The notes beneath the pieces were generated by a model. The model was not told the DNA's origin. It worked only from the letters and a program-made list of their open reading frames with translations, and ran no database searches. From Tridacna crocea (taxonomy: Eukaryota > Mollusca > Bivalvia > Cardiida > Cardiidae): a stretch of 64,000 nucleotides of DNA. A program made the translations under genes and the position numbers. The stretch is taken from positions 23,771,001-23,835,000 of the forward strand of contig OX031058.1 of the NCBI GenBank assembly GCA_943736015.1, written 5' to 3'. Shown here piece after piece: positions 22,501 to 32,771 of the stretch (position 1 is the first letter of the stretch; every line of letters starts with the position of its first letter).

Positions 22501-23871
22501 ATAAAGATATTCATCTAAAAGTAAAGTAACTTTTGTAAAACTGAAAAAATCTATCAGCTCTGAATCATAATTTCATTTTTTGAAAAAAAGTGCATCATGT
22601 CTCACCAGCATTTGATTGTACTAGTCTATTGCATAGATAGATAAATGTATAGCATGACTTTGTGTAATGGGACACTTATACTGCATTGCCATCGACCTAG
22701 TTTTTGTAGCAATGGGGTGGAGTATTCGACATAGGACTTGGAAGTCCTGGGTTTAATTCTCTCCTTTGGAGGTTATTTATCAAAAATTTTACAATAATTC
22801 ATCAAAATAAAAATAGAAGTGACAGACTTCTATAAATTATTGAATGTCAGTGCGAAAAGTGATCGTATTGTCATCTGTGAAAGAAAAAATCATGCCAGTA
22901 AATTGTGGAACATCTTGGGGTCTTTGATCTTCTTTAGTTAACAAAGTTTTACAGACAGAATTCTAGGTTTGTTCAACTCGAAAGCAGTGGAAATGTGAAA
23001 TTTGTTTTGTGAAGGGTAGAAAACATTGTGGGAAAAGGAAAAAATGCTGGTTACCGGCATTTTCTCCTTTTCCCACATTATTTTCTAAAAGCTTCTTTCG
23101 CAGGGGTTGTGTGGTAATGGGTTAATTTAGGTCATTATTCATTATAACCAGAGTCAGGCTATACTTAGAAAATGTGTTGAAGACTTGCAGGACTTATCAT
23201 ATTTACCAGGATCTAAATATCCCGTTTGTTGTGGTGGTCCATATCCATACTGTTGAGGTGGGGGTTGTGATACACTGGTGTCTTGGAACAGCTGGGGCTT
23301 CTGAGCAGATTTCCTTCCTCTTTTACCCTTTCCACCTGTTGCAGCTGAAAATCAAATAACACTGAAGTTTATCGTAGCAATCTCATATGTTCCATTTTAC
23401 TACAGTTACTGTTCTGGTTGTTACATGTATTTGCTAATATTCTGAATAAAGCTCTAGGTATGAATCTCAATGCTAGCTTTTTGAAGAGTCAGGAGATTCT
23501 ATCTGGACTATTCAGGTGACTTATCATGAAAACTGGATATATATACATGGAGTGGACAAAAAACCAAGTGAAAAGAACCATTTAAATTTCTATAAAAAAA
23601 ATGGCAGTTTCTTTAGGTGTCAGATTACATCTGTGTAAATGTGTTTAAACTATTTTTCTCATTGGAAGATTATGCAAAACCCGTTAACAAATAGATTATC
23701 TACAAAACATTTATATACGATATAATTCAATGACGATACATAGGTGTTATCCGACTACTGGGCCCATCCGGTAATGATTACTACTAATTCGCCGACTTCA
23801 CCCTCAAAACGTACGCAATCTATATCAATACAGATATACTTACATTGTCTGTAATTAGAGGGTGAGTCCAT
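13571..23871 (-). CDS. YIF1: YIF1 (YIP1-interacting factor homologue), complete, nine coding exons
   Basis: Exons in transcript order: 23871-23844, 23344-23207, 22463-22291, 18866-18762, 17353-17275, 15861-15804, 14935-14780, 14483-14390, 13735-13571. They sum to 996 nt, which is 331 codons plus TGA, with all phases matching. The cytosolic N-terminus has KPQLFQDTS and a Gln/Gly/Tyr-rich stretch, then [34 protein letters not shown] and [14 protein letters not shown], all signatures of YIF1. About five hydrophobic helices follow (starting [38 protein letters not shown], a segment near [11 protein letters not shown], and a C-terminal [15 protein letters not shown]). Vertebrate YIF1A/B are about 293 and 314 residues, so the length fits. 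Family role: with YIPF5-type partners it acts in ER-Golgi vesicle traffic. The introns hold many TTAA elements and the 2.2-kb tandem-repeat element. I do not assign it to YIF1A or YIF1B. Confidence 0.96.
14055..14280 (+). mobile_element. tRNA-derived SINE
   Basis: The head has A-box-like GTCGTGAGAAAGAGC and B-box-like ACTGATTTCCATACCCC. The tail is TCAATCGATGTAAAATAAATG followed by TTTAAACTAAAC. A tail-only copy is at 46806-46898. It lies in a YIF1 intron, opposite to the gene's strand. Confidence 0.6.
15136..15345 (+). mobile_element. GATCAGACTGCAC hairpin element, family E, complete
   Basis: The left end is TCAACCCTTTGGCTGC and the right end TTATTTAGCAGGATAAGGGTTAA. The stem ACAGACTGCACA...TGTGCAGTCTGATC is at 15192-15222. 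It lies in the YIF1 intron between the exons at 14780 and 15804. Confidence 0.8.
15384..15607 (-). mobile_element. TTAA hairpin element, family A, reverse orientation
   Basis: GTACCACACAATCCCGAC at the left, hairpin AATGCTGGTAACCAGCATT, TCGTCTGCAAATGC, and TTAA 15604-15607 on the right. The left TTAA is worn. It is intronic in YIF1. Confidence 0.85.
15904..16131 (-). mobile_element. TTAA hairpin element, family B, complete
   Basis: TTAACCCTTTCCCAAACAAGC to TTTGGGAAAGGGTTAA. The hairpin is AACACTGTGGG...AAATTGCTCGTAAC then AAGCAATTT...CCCACAGTGTT, with both arms changed relative to family A. It starts 43 bp upstream (in gene sense) of the 15804-15861 YIF1 exon. Confidence 0.85.
16225..16370. 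repeat. Decayed TTAA hairpin element
   Basis: AACATTGTTGTAACTGGAG and CCAAAAATGTTTATAAAATC are remnants of the hairpin arms. The ends are lost. Confidence 0.4.
16600..16831 (+). mobile_element. TTAA hairpin element, degenerate
   Basis: Central AACATTGTGGGAAAAGG...TTTTTCCACAATGTTTTC with a gap in the right arm. The right end is TGTATTGTAAAGGGTTAA. It lies in a YIF1 intron. Confidence 0.7.
16948..17176 (+). mobile_element. TTAA hairpin element, family A, complete
   Basis: TTAACTCATTACCACACGAG to GTGTGGTAATGGGTTAA. The hairpin has AACACTGTGGG paired with CCCACAGTGTT. Nearly identical to the copy at 170-398. It ends about 100 bp from the YIF1 exon at 17275. Confidence 0.88.
17460..17695. repeat. 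Interspersed repeat with a tRNA-like B box, minus sense
   Basis: Read on the minus strand, CACAAGAGTGTGGGTTCAAT then TCCC resembles a Pol III B box. CACCGTCACACGGGACC precedes it on plus. Probably a SINE piece; boundaries unclear. Confidence 0.35.
17690..17765 (-). mobile_element. TTAA element, terminal fragment
   Basis: TTTTGTCGTCTGCAAGTGC and TTGTTGTTTGGTAAAG are the left half of the family in reverse. Confidence 0.55.
18090..18184 (-). mobile_element. TTAA element, half copy ending at a shared TTAA
   Basis: AAATGTTTTCTACTCTTC through TTTGGTAGAGTTTAA. Its TTAA (18181-18184) is also the start of the next element. Confidence 0.6.
18181..18409 (+). mobile_element. TTAA hairpin element, family B, complete
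   Basis: TTAACCCTTTCCCAAATGGC to GATTGTTTGGGAAAGGTTTAA. The hairpin has AATGCTGGTTACCGGTATT. Both terminal TTAA sites are shared with neighbours. Confidence 0.85.
18406..18634 (+). mobile_element. TTAA hairpin element, family B, complete, tandem to the previous
   Basis: TTAACCCTTTCACAAACGAC to TGTTTGGGAAAGGGTTAA. Its first TTAA is the last TTAA of the upstream copy. The arms carry independent mismatches (AAAATTGTGGG, TTTTACTACAATG). It ends 128 bp before the YIF1 exon at 18762. Confidence 0.85.
18986..19215 (-). mobile_element. TTAA hairpin element, family A, reverse orientation
   Basis: TTAACCCTTTACCACACAATTC to CTTTGGTAAAGAGCTAA. The hairpin has AATGGTGGTAACCAGCATT. It starts 120 bp from the YIF1 exon at 18762-18866. 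Confidence 0.85.
19404..19474. repeat. Perfect inverted repeat, 34-nt arms, 3-nt loop
   Basis: The left arm ATTTTCTAATATGCTG... runs to GATATAA and the right arm from TTATATC to ...CAGCATATTAGAAAAT, without mismatch. It lies in the largest YIF1 intron. Confidence 0.9.
19590..19698 (+). mobile_element. TTAA element, right-half fragment
   Basis: GTGAAGGGCAGACAATATT, CAATGTTTTCTATAGGC and GTGGTAATGGGTTAA. Most of the hairpin is lost. Confidence 0.55.
20030..22257. mobile_element. 2.2-kb element with AGCTCACC hairpin and about 13 tandem core units
   Basis: Begins TAGCTCACCTTAGCAC, which pairs with GTGCTAAAGGTGAGCT, followed by ATTGTGATCGCCC. It ends CTAAGGTGAGCGTTCC then GGGCCAATGGCCCTCTTG. The core repeats about every 160 bp. 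Each unit has TCTTCTCCTCTGAAAC, GTAGAGCTTTGATATTT, TGGACCTCTACCAAGTTTG, CTGGGGTCAAAACTGGCC and CATAGGAACAAAGAAGG. Inner units are more alike than those toward the end. It occupies a YIF1 intron. The type is widespread in bivalves; its transposon class is uncertain to me (a Helitron-like non-autonomous element is possible). Confidence 0.85.
22695..22790 (+). mobile_element. Decayed tRNA-related SINE head
   Basis: GTAGCAATGGGGTGGAG resembles an A box, and GTCCTGGGTTTAATTC a worn B box, with the spacing of a tRNA. Not a functional tRNA. Confidence 0.4.
22936..23125 (+). mobile_element. TTAA hairpin element, family A, shortened
   Basis: GTGAAGGGTAGAAAACATTG, hairpin AATGCTGGTTACCGGCATT, then CGCAGGGGTTGTGTGGTAATG and GGTTAA. 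Subterminal pieces are missing on both sides of the hairpin. It ends about 80 bp from the YIF1 exon at 23207. Confidence 0.8.
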
Positions 23872-24303
23872 TTTTGTGAAAATCAGGATTTTTTCATTCA
23901 ATTATCGTGTGAACGATGTACATTCGAAATTTCATTCAACGCATTCTGTTGCACTGTTGGCACGACGAACAGACAGACGGAAGTGGCTACTGCGTGGCAT
24001 GGGTAACTTAACTAATTAATCTCTCAAATCGCTGTCGTCTCAGATCTTACTGTCGTTGAAAGTACTGTCCTGAAACTTTTCAGCAAAATTCGCATACGTT
24101 CAAAATATACTTTTTGAATATATTAAGAAAATTCAAGTTCTTTTCTAGATCTCTAAATACATTGTTTATTTTCACATAAAAACCTTTCAAACCAACCTAA
24201 GTTTCACGTTAGTGCTGTCCATGTCCTTCATACACCATAAAAACACCGTTTGATCATCAAGAAATATTATTTGAGAAGTTCTGAAATGGCCTTACAGGTA
24301 CCT

Positions 24304-24336
24304 TTTCTTCTTCTTCTTCTTCTTCTTCTTCTTCTT
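24304..24336. repeat. (TTC)n microsatellite
   Basis: About 11 TTC units, giving a poly-Lys minus-strand ORF that is not real. Confidence 0.9.
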
Positions 24337-24814
24337 GACGTGACAACTCACACTTAAAGAATGCATGGTGATTGTTGACACTAATTGTTCTGTGATATGT
24401 CTAACTCTTTCTTGGTCGCAAAACCCACCAAGGATTAGATCTATTCCGCAAATTTGTCTTCGGTTGGAGTGGAAATATTTTTTGTCGGAGCCTTTGGGTT
24501 TCAAAATTATTTTTATTCCTATAGGGCTTCTCCGTTATTGATTCTCCTTTGGCAAAGCGAATCGTCAAAAAGGGCTTAGTAACGAGCAGAGATCATATAG
24601 CCTATTCACTACGATCCATGCATTAAAGAAGGGCGAACTTAATATGAATCATAAATACGACTTCGAGTTGAATTCAACACCGAACAAACTCGAAAAAATG
24701 ACTGTTTTAAAAAGTGCAAAAATCTGAGTGCCTGTCTAGAAAAACTGCCCTGTTCACGGTTTTGGGGCGCTTTCTCCGGAGGATAGTTTCTCTAAAAGGT
24801 CTCAGAATGTTGTC

Positions 24815-24926
24815 GGACCAGGAGAAGATCCTGGTCAAAAGCATTTCTTCCATTCCCTACCATGTTTTCAAAACCTCTTCGCAAAGGGTCATGCGTACAC
24901 AAGAGATTGTTTGTCAAGGGTTATAA
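24815..24926 (+). mobile_element. TTAA element, decayed right half
   Basis: GACCAGGAGAAGATCCTGGTC, CATGTTTTCAAAACCTC and GATTGTTTGTCAAGGGTTA keep the order of family B. Confidence 0.45.
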
Positions 24927-25100
24927 GAAAGAGTAAAATCATTTTTTCTGCGTATAATTTAGACTTTTATCACCCAGTTTTGAACTTCTGAGACATGCAA
25001 CATGATTCCGGTATAAAGTTTATTTTTCACTGTGTGAAGGATTACTACACAAGCGATTCCAATAGCCTTCGGGTAGAGACTTATAAAGCCAAATTGTTTG

Positions 25101-25372
25101 TTAACCCTTTACCAAAATACAAAATTTTAAAATTTTCACAAGCCTTGAACCTAGTTTAATTAAGTTTCACCTATGTGTATGTATATGCACTTGCACATGC
25201 ATTGTCAGATTGAAAGCACTTGCAGTCGACACAATAAACGATACTGAGGAATTTAAATTTGTTTCCAGCAGGGTTGAAAACATTGTGGGAAAAGGAGAAA
25301 ATGTTACCAATGTTTTCAAAAGACTTCCATCCTAGGGTAGTAAAAACCAGGGATTGTTTGGGAACTGGTTAA
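25101..25372 (+). mobile_element. TTAA element, family B, with an internal insertion and lost hairpin arm
   Basis: TTAACCCTTTACCAAAATAC to TTGTTTGGGAACTGGTTAA. Between ACAAAATTTTA and GATTGAAAGCACTTGCAG lie about 85 bp that are also found at 25580-25665. After AACATTGTGGGAAAAGGAG only one hairpin arm remains (AAAATGTTACCAATG). Confidence 0.75.
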
Positions 25373-25579
25373 TGTGAACAACGCATAAGGAGAATATCAG
25401 ACTTTAATTTAAACTCAATGCAGCACGATGCCTAGTTGGAAAAAGAAAACATGGCAGCATGGTATTGTCATACCTATAGACTCATCAGATCACTAATTAG
25501 GCAAATAAAGATCTGAAATTTCATGTCATATTTTATCACATTGCTTCATTTAACCACGTGGTTCCACGTTCAAACATAA

Positions 25580-25665
25580 CAAATTTAAAATTTTCACAAG
25601 CCTTGAACCTAGTTTAATGAAGTTTCACCTATGTGTATGTATATGCACTTGCACATGCATTGTCA
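25580..25665 (+). repeat. Second copy of an 85-bp direct repeat (first at 25121-25207)
   Basis: AAAATTTTCACAAGCCTTG...ATGCACTTGCACATGC and ATTGTCA. Nearly identical to the segment inside the element at 25101-25372. Confidence 0.85.
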
Positions 25666-25669
25666 ACTC

Positions 25670-26855
25670 TGCATGGTTTTAAGGACTACTATTGCACAGA
25701 CAGAACGGACGCCGCTTTCCGAGGCCTCAGGAATGGGTCCTTAGAAATCCTGGCCGGCCAGTCTGTTAACTATCAGTAAACTTTTGCCCACGTCTGGGAT
25801 CAGTCAGCGATCGGTAGTTGTTCCAAAAAGGTACGTACGTCTTAACAGGTTGAGGTAGTGAGGTCGAGGGAGTGGAAATAAATGACATTAAAATGTTATC
25901 CTCTGTATAACTTTGAAACCTCGGCAATGGTCTTACGAAGCTGTTTCTTCCGCCTACCTACTCTGTTTTCTTACACTATGGCCAAGAAAGAACAGAAGAG
26001 TAAAGCAGCTACTTAAAAAAGACCGAGACCCGCACAAAGTCCCAGACGGAAAAAAAGCAAGAATTTCCTGTAGGATGATATGAAGCGAAGTCCATGTAAC
26101 TGCATTTATAGACTACCTATCTATGATGCAGGAAGTGCACATTACCAAAGAGGTCGAAAATATGGTATTAAAATGCAAAATTTATTCTTTCCGATCTAGC
26201 TGCTTAATCCTTTGGCTGATAAATGAATGGCCCAACCATACAGATTTCTCGCATACAGACATTATATATATGAAGGTCCAATACTGGCCAGAATACAATT
26301 CAGGTAGTAAGATGCGTTTAATTTTTAATCACACCATTCAAAAGTATGGAAAATAGTGTGAAGATCTGTGACACTTTCGGTTATTGTGTGGTCGCCTCAA
26401 ATGTTATTCGCTGGCAGAAATCAGCTTGTAAATCTTACCAAATATAGAACATATATTTCTGCAACTGCTTGCTAGTTATTTATCATAGGAAAGAGGTAAT
26501 ATTATGCACGAGGAAGATTTCTCGAACAATTAATTTGAGTGAGTAATCATTCCCTACAAAAATTAGAGACCAATTTTGTGGACAAAATCATTGGCATGGG
26601 TACGACATCTCTGGGGATGAGTCGTCAAGGGGATGAATTCTCGGTCATTCAGTTTAACCATTGCTAAGTGATTATCGACTCCATATCTAAACAGGGTGAC
26701 AATGTCGCTAATAACTGCATTTTCATATAATTACGTACACGTGCAAGTCTTTTTCCTATTTTGATGATGGCCAAGGTTAAGTTCTGATCACGATTCACAC
26801 ACTTATTTTCGATTAAGGGAATGGCCGATGTTAAGTTTTGGAATGGACGAAGCTA
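25670..26855. other. Intergenic between divergent YIF1 and NCX, nothing recognised
   Basis: Mixed composition with no splice-bounded coding stretch I can support. The 77-codon ORF at 26123-26356 has no recognisable domain. Confidence 0.45.
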
Positions 26856-26857
26856 AG

Positions 26858-28019
26858 TTGTAAGAACTTGTGGCCAGACCCTTTTGCCTTATTTAGATGA
26901 ATACTGTCTTTGTTATATAGAAAACTATGTATACAATTGGCAATAAAATCTGTTTAAACTAAACTACTTACTTTCGACAGACGAAAGTGTGAAATGATAA
27001 TTCACAGAAAAAAAAAAAAAACGATAATACTCCACTTTCATTCCCTTAGGGACCGGTACATGACGGCCATTGAACATTTTTTACAAGTAATATGTAAATG
27101 ATCACTACTATTTAATGTTAACTCAATAAACATACAAAACGTACTTTTGTATTTAAATTTAGTTTAAACATATTTTATTGCCAAATGTATACATGTAACC
27201 GGGCTTTCAGTGCTTTGATTTTACCTATCGTATTATTTTTAGTCATCAGGTGTTATATCGGCGGCATCGAGAGGATCTTGGGTGTTATTTTGAAAAATAC
27301 GGCCAGAGATTGTTTGAACAAAACATTTATTGTTTTAAAAAAGATTTGGATCATATTCATGGTAGTCAGTACGTATCGTATGTTCTGATTTGTTTCTCTT
27401 TTTGTCGTAATATTGTTGATCTGAAAACGATCCGTTTCGTTGATATTTGTCTTCATTTTCATGTCATTGCCGGTTTTCGCGGTCTTCCCGTTTCCTTATC
27501 CCTATCCCTCACCGCATACACTAACAGCTAATCATTGTTCTTTTACAGTTCACCTGCACGGCGAAGACAATTTGAGAAGAGAGATGATAGATTGCGTGTA
27601 CAGTTAATCCCATAGATTGGTTAGTGTATGATATTGGGCTCTGTAATTAATTGGTGCTGTTGTAAACATTGTGGAAAAAGGAGCAGGTTTAGATAACTAT
27701 CATTAGTCATTGTTGTAATGAGTAATATGCTAGCACTACCCTGTAGGTTCATAAGATTGAGAGATAGTTTAGCTTCAGGTGAAATAGAATGTTCAATATG
27801 TATTAAGAATGGTAATTGTATGTATTTCAGATTGTATGTAGATGTAGAGGACGCTTAGGAAAGCCTACTAAAAAGATACAGTTAGACGAGTTTACCAATC
27901 CATATTAAGGACAGTTATCACACCCACTCCACTTGGTTATTATATATACTTAGTTTTCTATATAACAAAGACAGAATTCATCCAAATAAGGCAGAAGGGT
28001 CTGGCCACAAGTTTGTAAC
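26858..28019. repeat. Region with inverted copies of a repeat tail
   Basis: 26858-26970 (CTTGTGGCCAGACCCTTTTG...GTTTAAACTAAAC) has its first part inverted at 27945-28019 (GGGTCTGGCCACAAG) and its last part inverted at 27152-27192 (GTTTAAACATATTTTATTGCC). It may mark the borders of an unknown element or two opposed SINE tails. Confidence 0.55.
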
Positions 28020-28610
28020 AACGAAGTGTAGGTGCGAAATGAGAAAATATTTCTAGTTCAGTTATAGACACGTCATCTAAGAGATGCATACATATATTTT
28101 AATATTCAAGTAGCCTAATAAAAGTAAGGAAACAAATAACTATATTTTTAACGCTGATTTGGCCAAAATAGACTTTTTAAATGTGGTCAAGTTTGAAAAC
28201 TTGACGGCAAGCAATTCTGCTACGTAATCCTTCAGAAAATGAAAGGACAGGTCTAAAATGTGTTTCTGATGTTGTAAGAAATTCTTAGAAATTCTTCTTT
28301 TTTTGCTGGTCAGATTAGATTTAGAAATGACTTTTACGAGTGACCTTTTAAAATTGCTTGACCGCAAATAATGATTTTGTTTCCAGTGTTTCAATACCTC
28401 AAGAAAAAGTCCCCTCAAAAATCAATGTGAGCGATTCAAGGCTATCCTGGCCCTCTTGTTTTAGCTTCTTGTGCAGGCCACTGAAAGGAAAAATAACAAC
28501 ATATGAGTTACAAAAAAATTCAGAGCAGGGTCGAGGATGGTGATTTTCACCCTAACAACAACAGCAAAAACTTTAACCTGCGTTTTGAAATGTGGTCTGC
28601 TACGGAAACC

Positions 28611-28639
28611 CCCCCCCCCCCACTTAAAAAAAAAAAAAC
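28611..28639. repeat. Poly-C followed by poly-A tract
   Basis: About 12 C, then ACTT and about 12 A. Low-complexity. Confidence 0.8.
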
Positions 28640-28914
28640 GTAAAAAGTCATCCTTCTGTTATGATGTGGAAGAGGGATATTTGGGCGTGTAGTAAACACA
28701 ACAATACATGAACGATACACGAGATAAGCCCAGGAACATCATGCAATAAGATTAACTACTGACTCATCTTGAGATTATAACATCTGATAATCCATTAATA
28801 GATATAGATAACACATCATAGAGAATTCTATACCAAACGACAACATCATAAACTGAAGGCATTTTAAAACATTGAAAATTACATATAAACGTCACACTTA
28901 CAAGGGATTTGGTC

Positions 28915-29042
28915 TTTGAAAAGGAGAAAACAGTATGAAGAAAGGAGAAAATGCTGGTTACCAGCATTTTCTCCTTTTTCAACAATGCTTTCAAATGCCT
29001 ATCTGATCAGTTTTCTTAATGCGTGGTATCGTAAAGGGTTGA
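28915..29042 (+). mobile_element. TTAA element, partial, hairpin intact
   Basis: GGAGAAAATGCTGGTTACC pairs with AGCATTTTCTCC. The right end is TGGTATCGTAAAGGGTTGAG. The left half is unrecognisable. Confidence 0.6.
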
Positions 29043-29866
29043 GTAACACATTACTGTGAACATACTGCATATTCGTGCGTTAGACAAATAGAAGATTTAT
29101 AATGGCATTTTTAACATCCTGCCAATATATAGATACTCAGATAATGCCTGTATTAAACAGTTGCACGTTTTCAAGCATTTAACTTGTCAAAGTTGTTTCT
29201 TTACCAGTTACTTAAAACAAATGTTGGGAAGCAGTATTTTCCCATTAGCCCCTAGTACCCTTCCATGTCTTCTTCCGTTTAAAGGACAAAGTAAACTACG
29301 ACGAATTTACCGTGCACAATTGCTTTCAATAGGAGCGAATCTTGAATGAGTTGATAATTTCTGTGCAAGTAATAAGGTGATAGCATGAACTGACGTCTGA
29401 TGATTTAGAACCCAGTTCGTCTTTGTCGGCGTACATTTCTTGTCATTTTCTTATCCGGCGAGTGTGCTCTTTGTCTAGCGAGGTTTGTTCAATTCAGTGG
29501 AAAGTTTCAAGTTGTGCAAGCACAGAACTAGGTAAAGACTTATGTTGGACAATGGCGCCCGCTGATTGTACGATAGCCAAACACTGACTAGCATGGGTTT
29601 GTTCAGATGTCATGCCTTTCTGATCCTATGCTTCTACAAATCGCATGCGTTGCTGTCTCAGTGGACCTGATTCTAGACCGTACTGCCACTTAACACGCAA
29701 CGGTTAAAAGCGATGTTCAAGACATTGACAGAGAGCAATCACTGACGAGGAATGCACTGAAATGAATAAACTAAAACAAATAACGCATTTGAAACGGTGG
29801 TCTACATGACAAAATAGATGAAGTGTATCTAGGGAACAACAACAGGCGGTTTCCCTGTCTTCTTCA

Positions 29867-29868
<2 letters not shown>
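29043..29868. other. Intergenic, nothing recognised
   Basis: No supported gene or repeat boundary. Confidence 0.45.

Positions 29869-29906
<38 letters not shown>
29869..29906. repeat. (TC)n microsatellite
   Basis: About 19 TC units. Confidence 0.95.
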
Positions 29907-29909
<3 letters not shown>

Positions 29910-30282
29910 TCATGTCATTGGTGAGGACCTACTTGAACTTTGAAGACCTTTATCAATGCACCAGGAATACCGTCTGTCGCCTTACAGTCCACCTGCAATA
30001 TCAGCAGGCCGGGGCAGAGATTTACCCAAGAAATGTCAACCTAAACACCATCTCTCAAACCCACAACAGAAGTTGTATTAAACGTCATGTGACCGGCACA
30101 AACACCAGCCACTTTCTTAATTCTTACATTTTCGTTTTACGCATTATTGTCCAGGGGCAGTACGAAGAAGTTTGTTAATTGACCTGTAAGTGGCAATTTG
30201 TTCATTTTGATCACGTTTGCAGTTGTCATTTATCAGAACCATCAGTCCTTTGATTACTGTTGCATTCTGGGGAAAAACATAG

Positions 30283-32040
30283 GGGCATGGGTGGATCAAG
30301 AGGGGGGGACCTGGGGGTCGGGACCCCCCCCCCCTGGAATTTTGGCAAAAATGTGGTTATTGGATTCGTGAATGGAACCGGTTTGATATTGCACAGCATT
30401 TATGTAAAATACATTCATGATTAAATGACTGGATAGTGTCTTCTGGAATTAAAATAGGCATTTACTTTAATCCTTAATAGTCCTAATAAAGGCAGCGATT
30501 ATGAAAAATTAGAGTACGAGGTTGTGTACATGTAAATATAATAGCAGATATGTAGCAATACTATGCACTTGTAAAATGATCACACGGCTTTTACAAAAAA
30601 AATATATTTGTATCAGTAATAATTCAAAAGCACAAATCAAAGATCCGATCAGATTTTCTCGTGTCTTAATTAAAATTCTAAAAAAAAAAAAACCAGCGTT
30701 ACAAAATTACGTTATTAAAATCTCAATTGAGATTTTCGCCATTTGTATGGAAAAGTCAGTTAAAACGAATGCGTTCGTAAATACAGCATGAGTTGATATC
30801 TGTTTGATATCTCTTTGACAAATAATTTATACATTTGAACCATGCAAAAAGCATTGATACAAAGACAATCTGCCAAATGTTTGCGCTGAAACATAAAAGG
30901 CGAATGTTCAAATCAAGCATCTTGTATGATTTAGACCAATTGCTTACAATATACAATACACTGTCAGGTTACTGGCAGGTAGAGCTTGGACGGGTAGAAT
31001 CTTTGTATCCGGGTACCCATGGCCATATTACCTGCGGGTACTCGGGTACCTGATGTTATGTATACACTTCCCATTAAATTAAACACCAATAGTTGTCTAT
31101 CTTTATGCATCCTGGCACTTGCACATGTATCAATACACGAAAACAGCTAATATTAAAAATGGCCTCAAATAGCCAATCTTCGTCAAAAATCCAAGTTTGG
31201 CGGTTCCTTAGACTTCTGCAAGACAAACAGAAATCATAGTGTAACATTTGAAGTGTTCCAACTCATCCATTATCCGCTTAACTTGAGTAAAATGACGGTA
31301 TTGGAAGTTTCTTGCTGCCCTTATTGATAGATCATTGTCAAATCATGGGGAAAGCCTATCCATGAATTACCACACATGAAAAAATGCTCGATTAAAAAAA
31401 CACGGAAACCCATGACACAACTCAATGTTCCTTTTTGACATTGTCCGATCAGAGTCACTTCAGACCGTCTTTTCAGTTTTGTAATGACTTTAAACAGTAA
31501 ATTTCCACAGAGACCTTGATATTACAGGCTTTTGTGGTGAAAAACATCATTATTGATTACTTTACTTCTTGTTTGGAATCATTATTGTCACAATCATAGC
31601 CTTACTGAATAAGTTTCTGTATGAATTCATCGGGTAACCGGGTAATGATTTAGTACCCGGGTGCCGTGTTACCCTACCCGATACACAGGTACTCGAGTAA
31701 TTGTCACAGCTCTACTGGCAGGTCGGTCGATCTTTGGCCAGTATTAAGTATACCAGCAGCAACATTTCTTTTCAACAAATGTAAGAAAGAAATAAAGGTT
31801 TAACATAAATAGTTAAAAAAAATACATAAATAAATTAAAAAAAAAAATAAATAAAAAAAAAATGAAATTAAAAAAAAAGTTCTAAATGTGAAAAACTCCT
31901 CATGTTAGAACTGGAAACATTGACTTTTCTTGTAAATGGCTAACATCCTCTGAAATCCGGAAATCAAAGTATCATTGAATAAGACGAGTGCGTTTTCGGT
32001 TGGACCCCCTGGAGAAAAATATCTGGATCCGCGCATGGGG
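30283..32040. mobile_element. About 1.75-kb element with CATGGGTGGATC inverted ends
   Basis: The left end CATGGGTGGATCAAGAGGGG is followed by a G/C run. The right end GGTTGGACCCCCTGGAG then GGATCCGCGCATG is its inverted form. Flanking GGGG occurs on both sides. No transposase. It contains the hAT-like element at 30980-31714 and an A-rich tract at 31797-31880. Confidence 0.6.
30980..31714. mobile_element. hAT-like non-autonomous element with 8-bp target duplication
   Basis: The terminal inverted repeats are TAGAGCTTGGACGGGTA and, at the right, CTCGAGTAATTGTCACAGCT then CTA. The flanks carry a perfect 8-bp duplication, CTGGCAGG, at 30972-30979 and 31715-31722. Near both ends are CGGGTACC / GGTACTCGAG palindromic blocks. 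735 bp with no transposase ORF. hAT elements make 8-bp duplications. Confidence 0.85.
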
Positions 32041-32552
32041 GCATTGGCTTGACTGAGTTGCATCACAAGATAATGTACTTATAAACAGTAACATATGTAA
32101 TAACTTGGTCGTTACACCCTTTACTGGGAAATATGGAAAGCAAGACTAGGTTTCCAGTTCGTGTGATCTTGCATAAAGTACAATTAGGAACGAGCTGTTC
32201 TGAGACAGTAGTTGGAAAAGGAGAAGAAAGCAATTAGCATTTTCTCTCTATCCCACAATGCTGACCACATCTTGACAGGCAATGCCCATGTTTTCGGCTG
32301 AACATTTTGATTTGTTGTCCAAGTGGTTTTAATAAGGACAAGTGTAAGAATATTCATCTGATAAAGTGCTTGAAATACAGCCTCTTTTCATTCTATACGA
32401 CAACTTTCAAACAGTAGGCCTATGTTTGTCCGTATTCGACTACACAAACTTGAAACAGAAGCGGGGCAAGGAGGGGAGAGAAGTGGAGGAAATTGCTAAT
32501 AAATGAAGTGTTATGTTTGCATTTGCAATACCGTCACAGCATCTGATGTTCA

Positions 32553-32742
32553 TTAACCCTTTCGGCGGCATGTGATTAAATAGTGACTTTGGCGGACGGC
32601 ATAAATCAAGATCAGACTGCACAGAACGTGCAGTCTGATCCTCGATCTATACCTTCCGTTTGTTTAGTCAAGCCTATACAATCAAAATCTTTCAGTAGGT
32701 TTCAATGAATTGTATTTAGAGCCGTCGAAAGAGGTCGAGTTT
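32553..32742 (+). mobile_element. GATCAGACTGCAC hairpin element, family E
   Basis: TTAACCCTTTCGGCGGCATG at the left. Stem AAGATCAGACTGCAC...GTGCAGTCTGATC at 32608-32641. A diverged right end near TATTTAGAGCCGTCG. The right boundary is approximate. Confidence 0.7.
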
Positions 32743-32771
32743 ATACATGTATCTATTTTGCGCTCATATAG

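Noticed and set aside
24292..24504. 70-codon minus-strand ORF ending in poly-Lys
   Set aside because: The Lys run is the (TTC)n microsatellite; the rest shows no domain.
27728..27858. 43-codon open stretch starting MLALPCRFIRLRD
   Set aside because: Has a Cys pattern but no splice borders or known domain that I can support as a gene.
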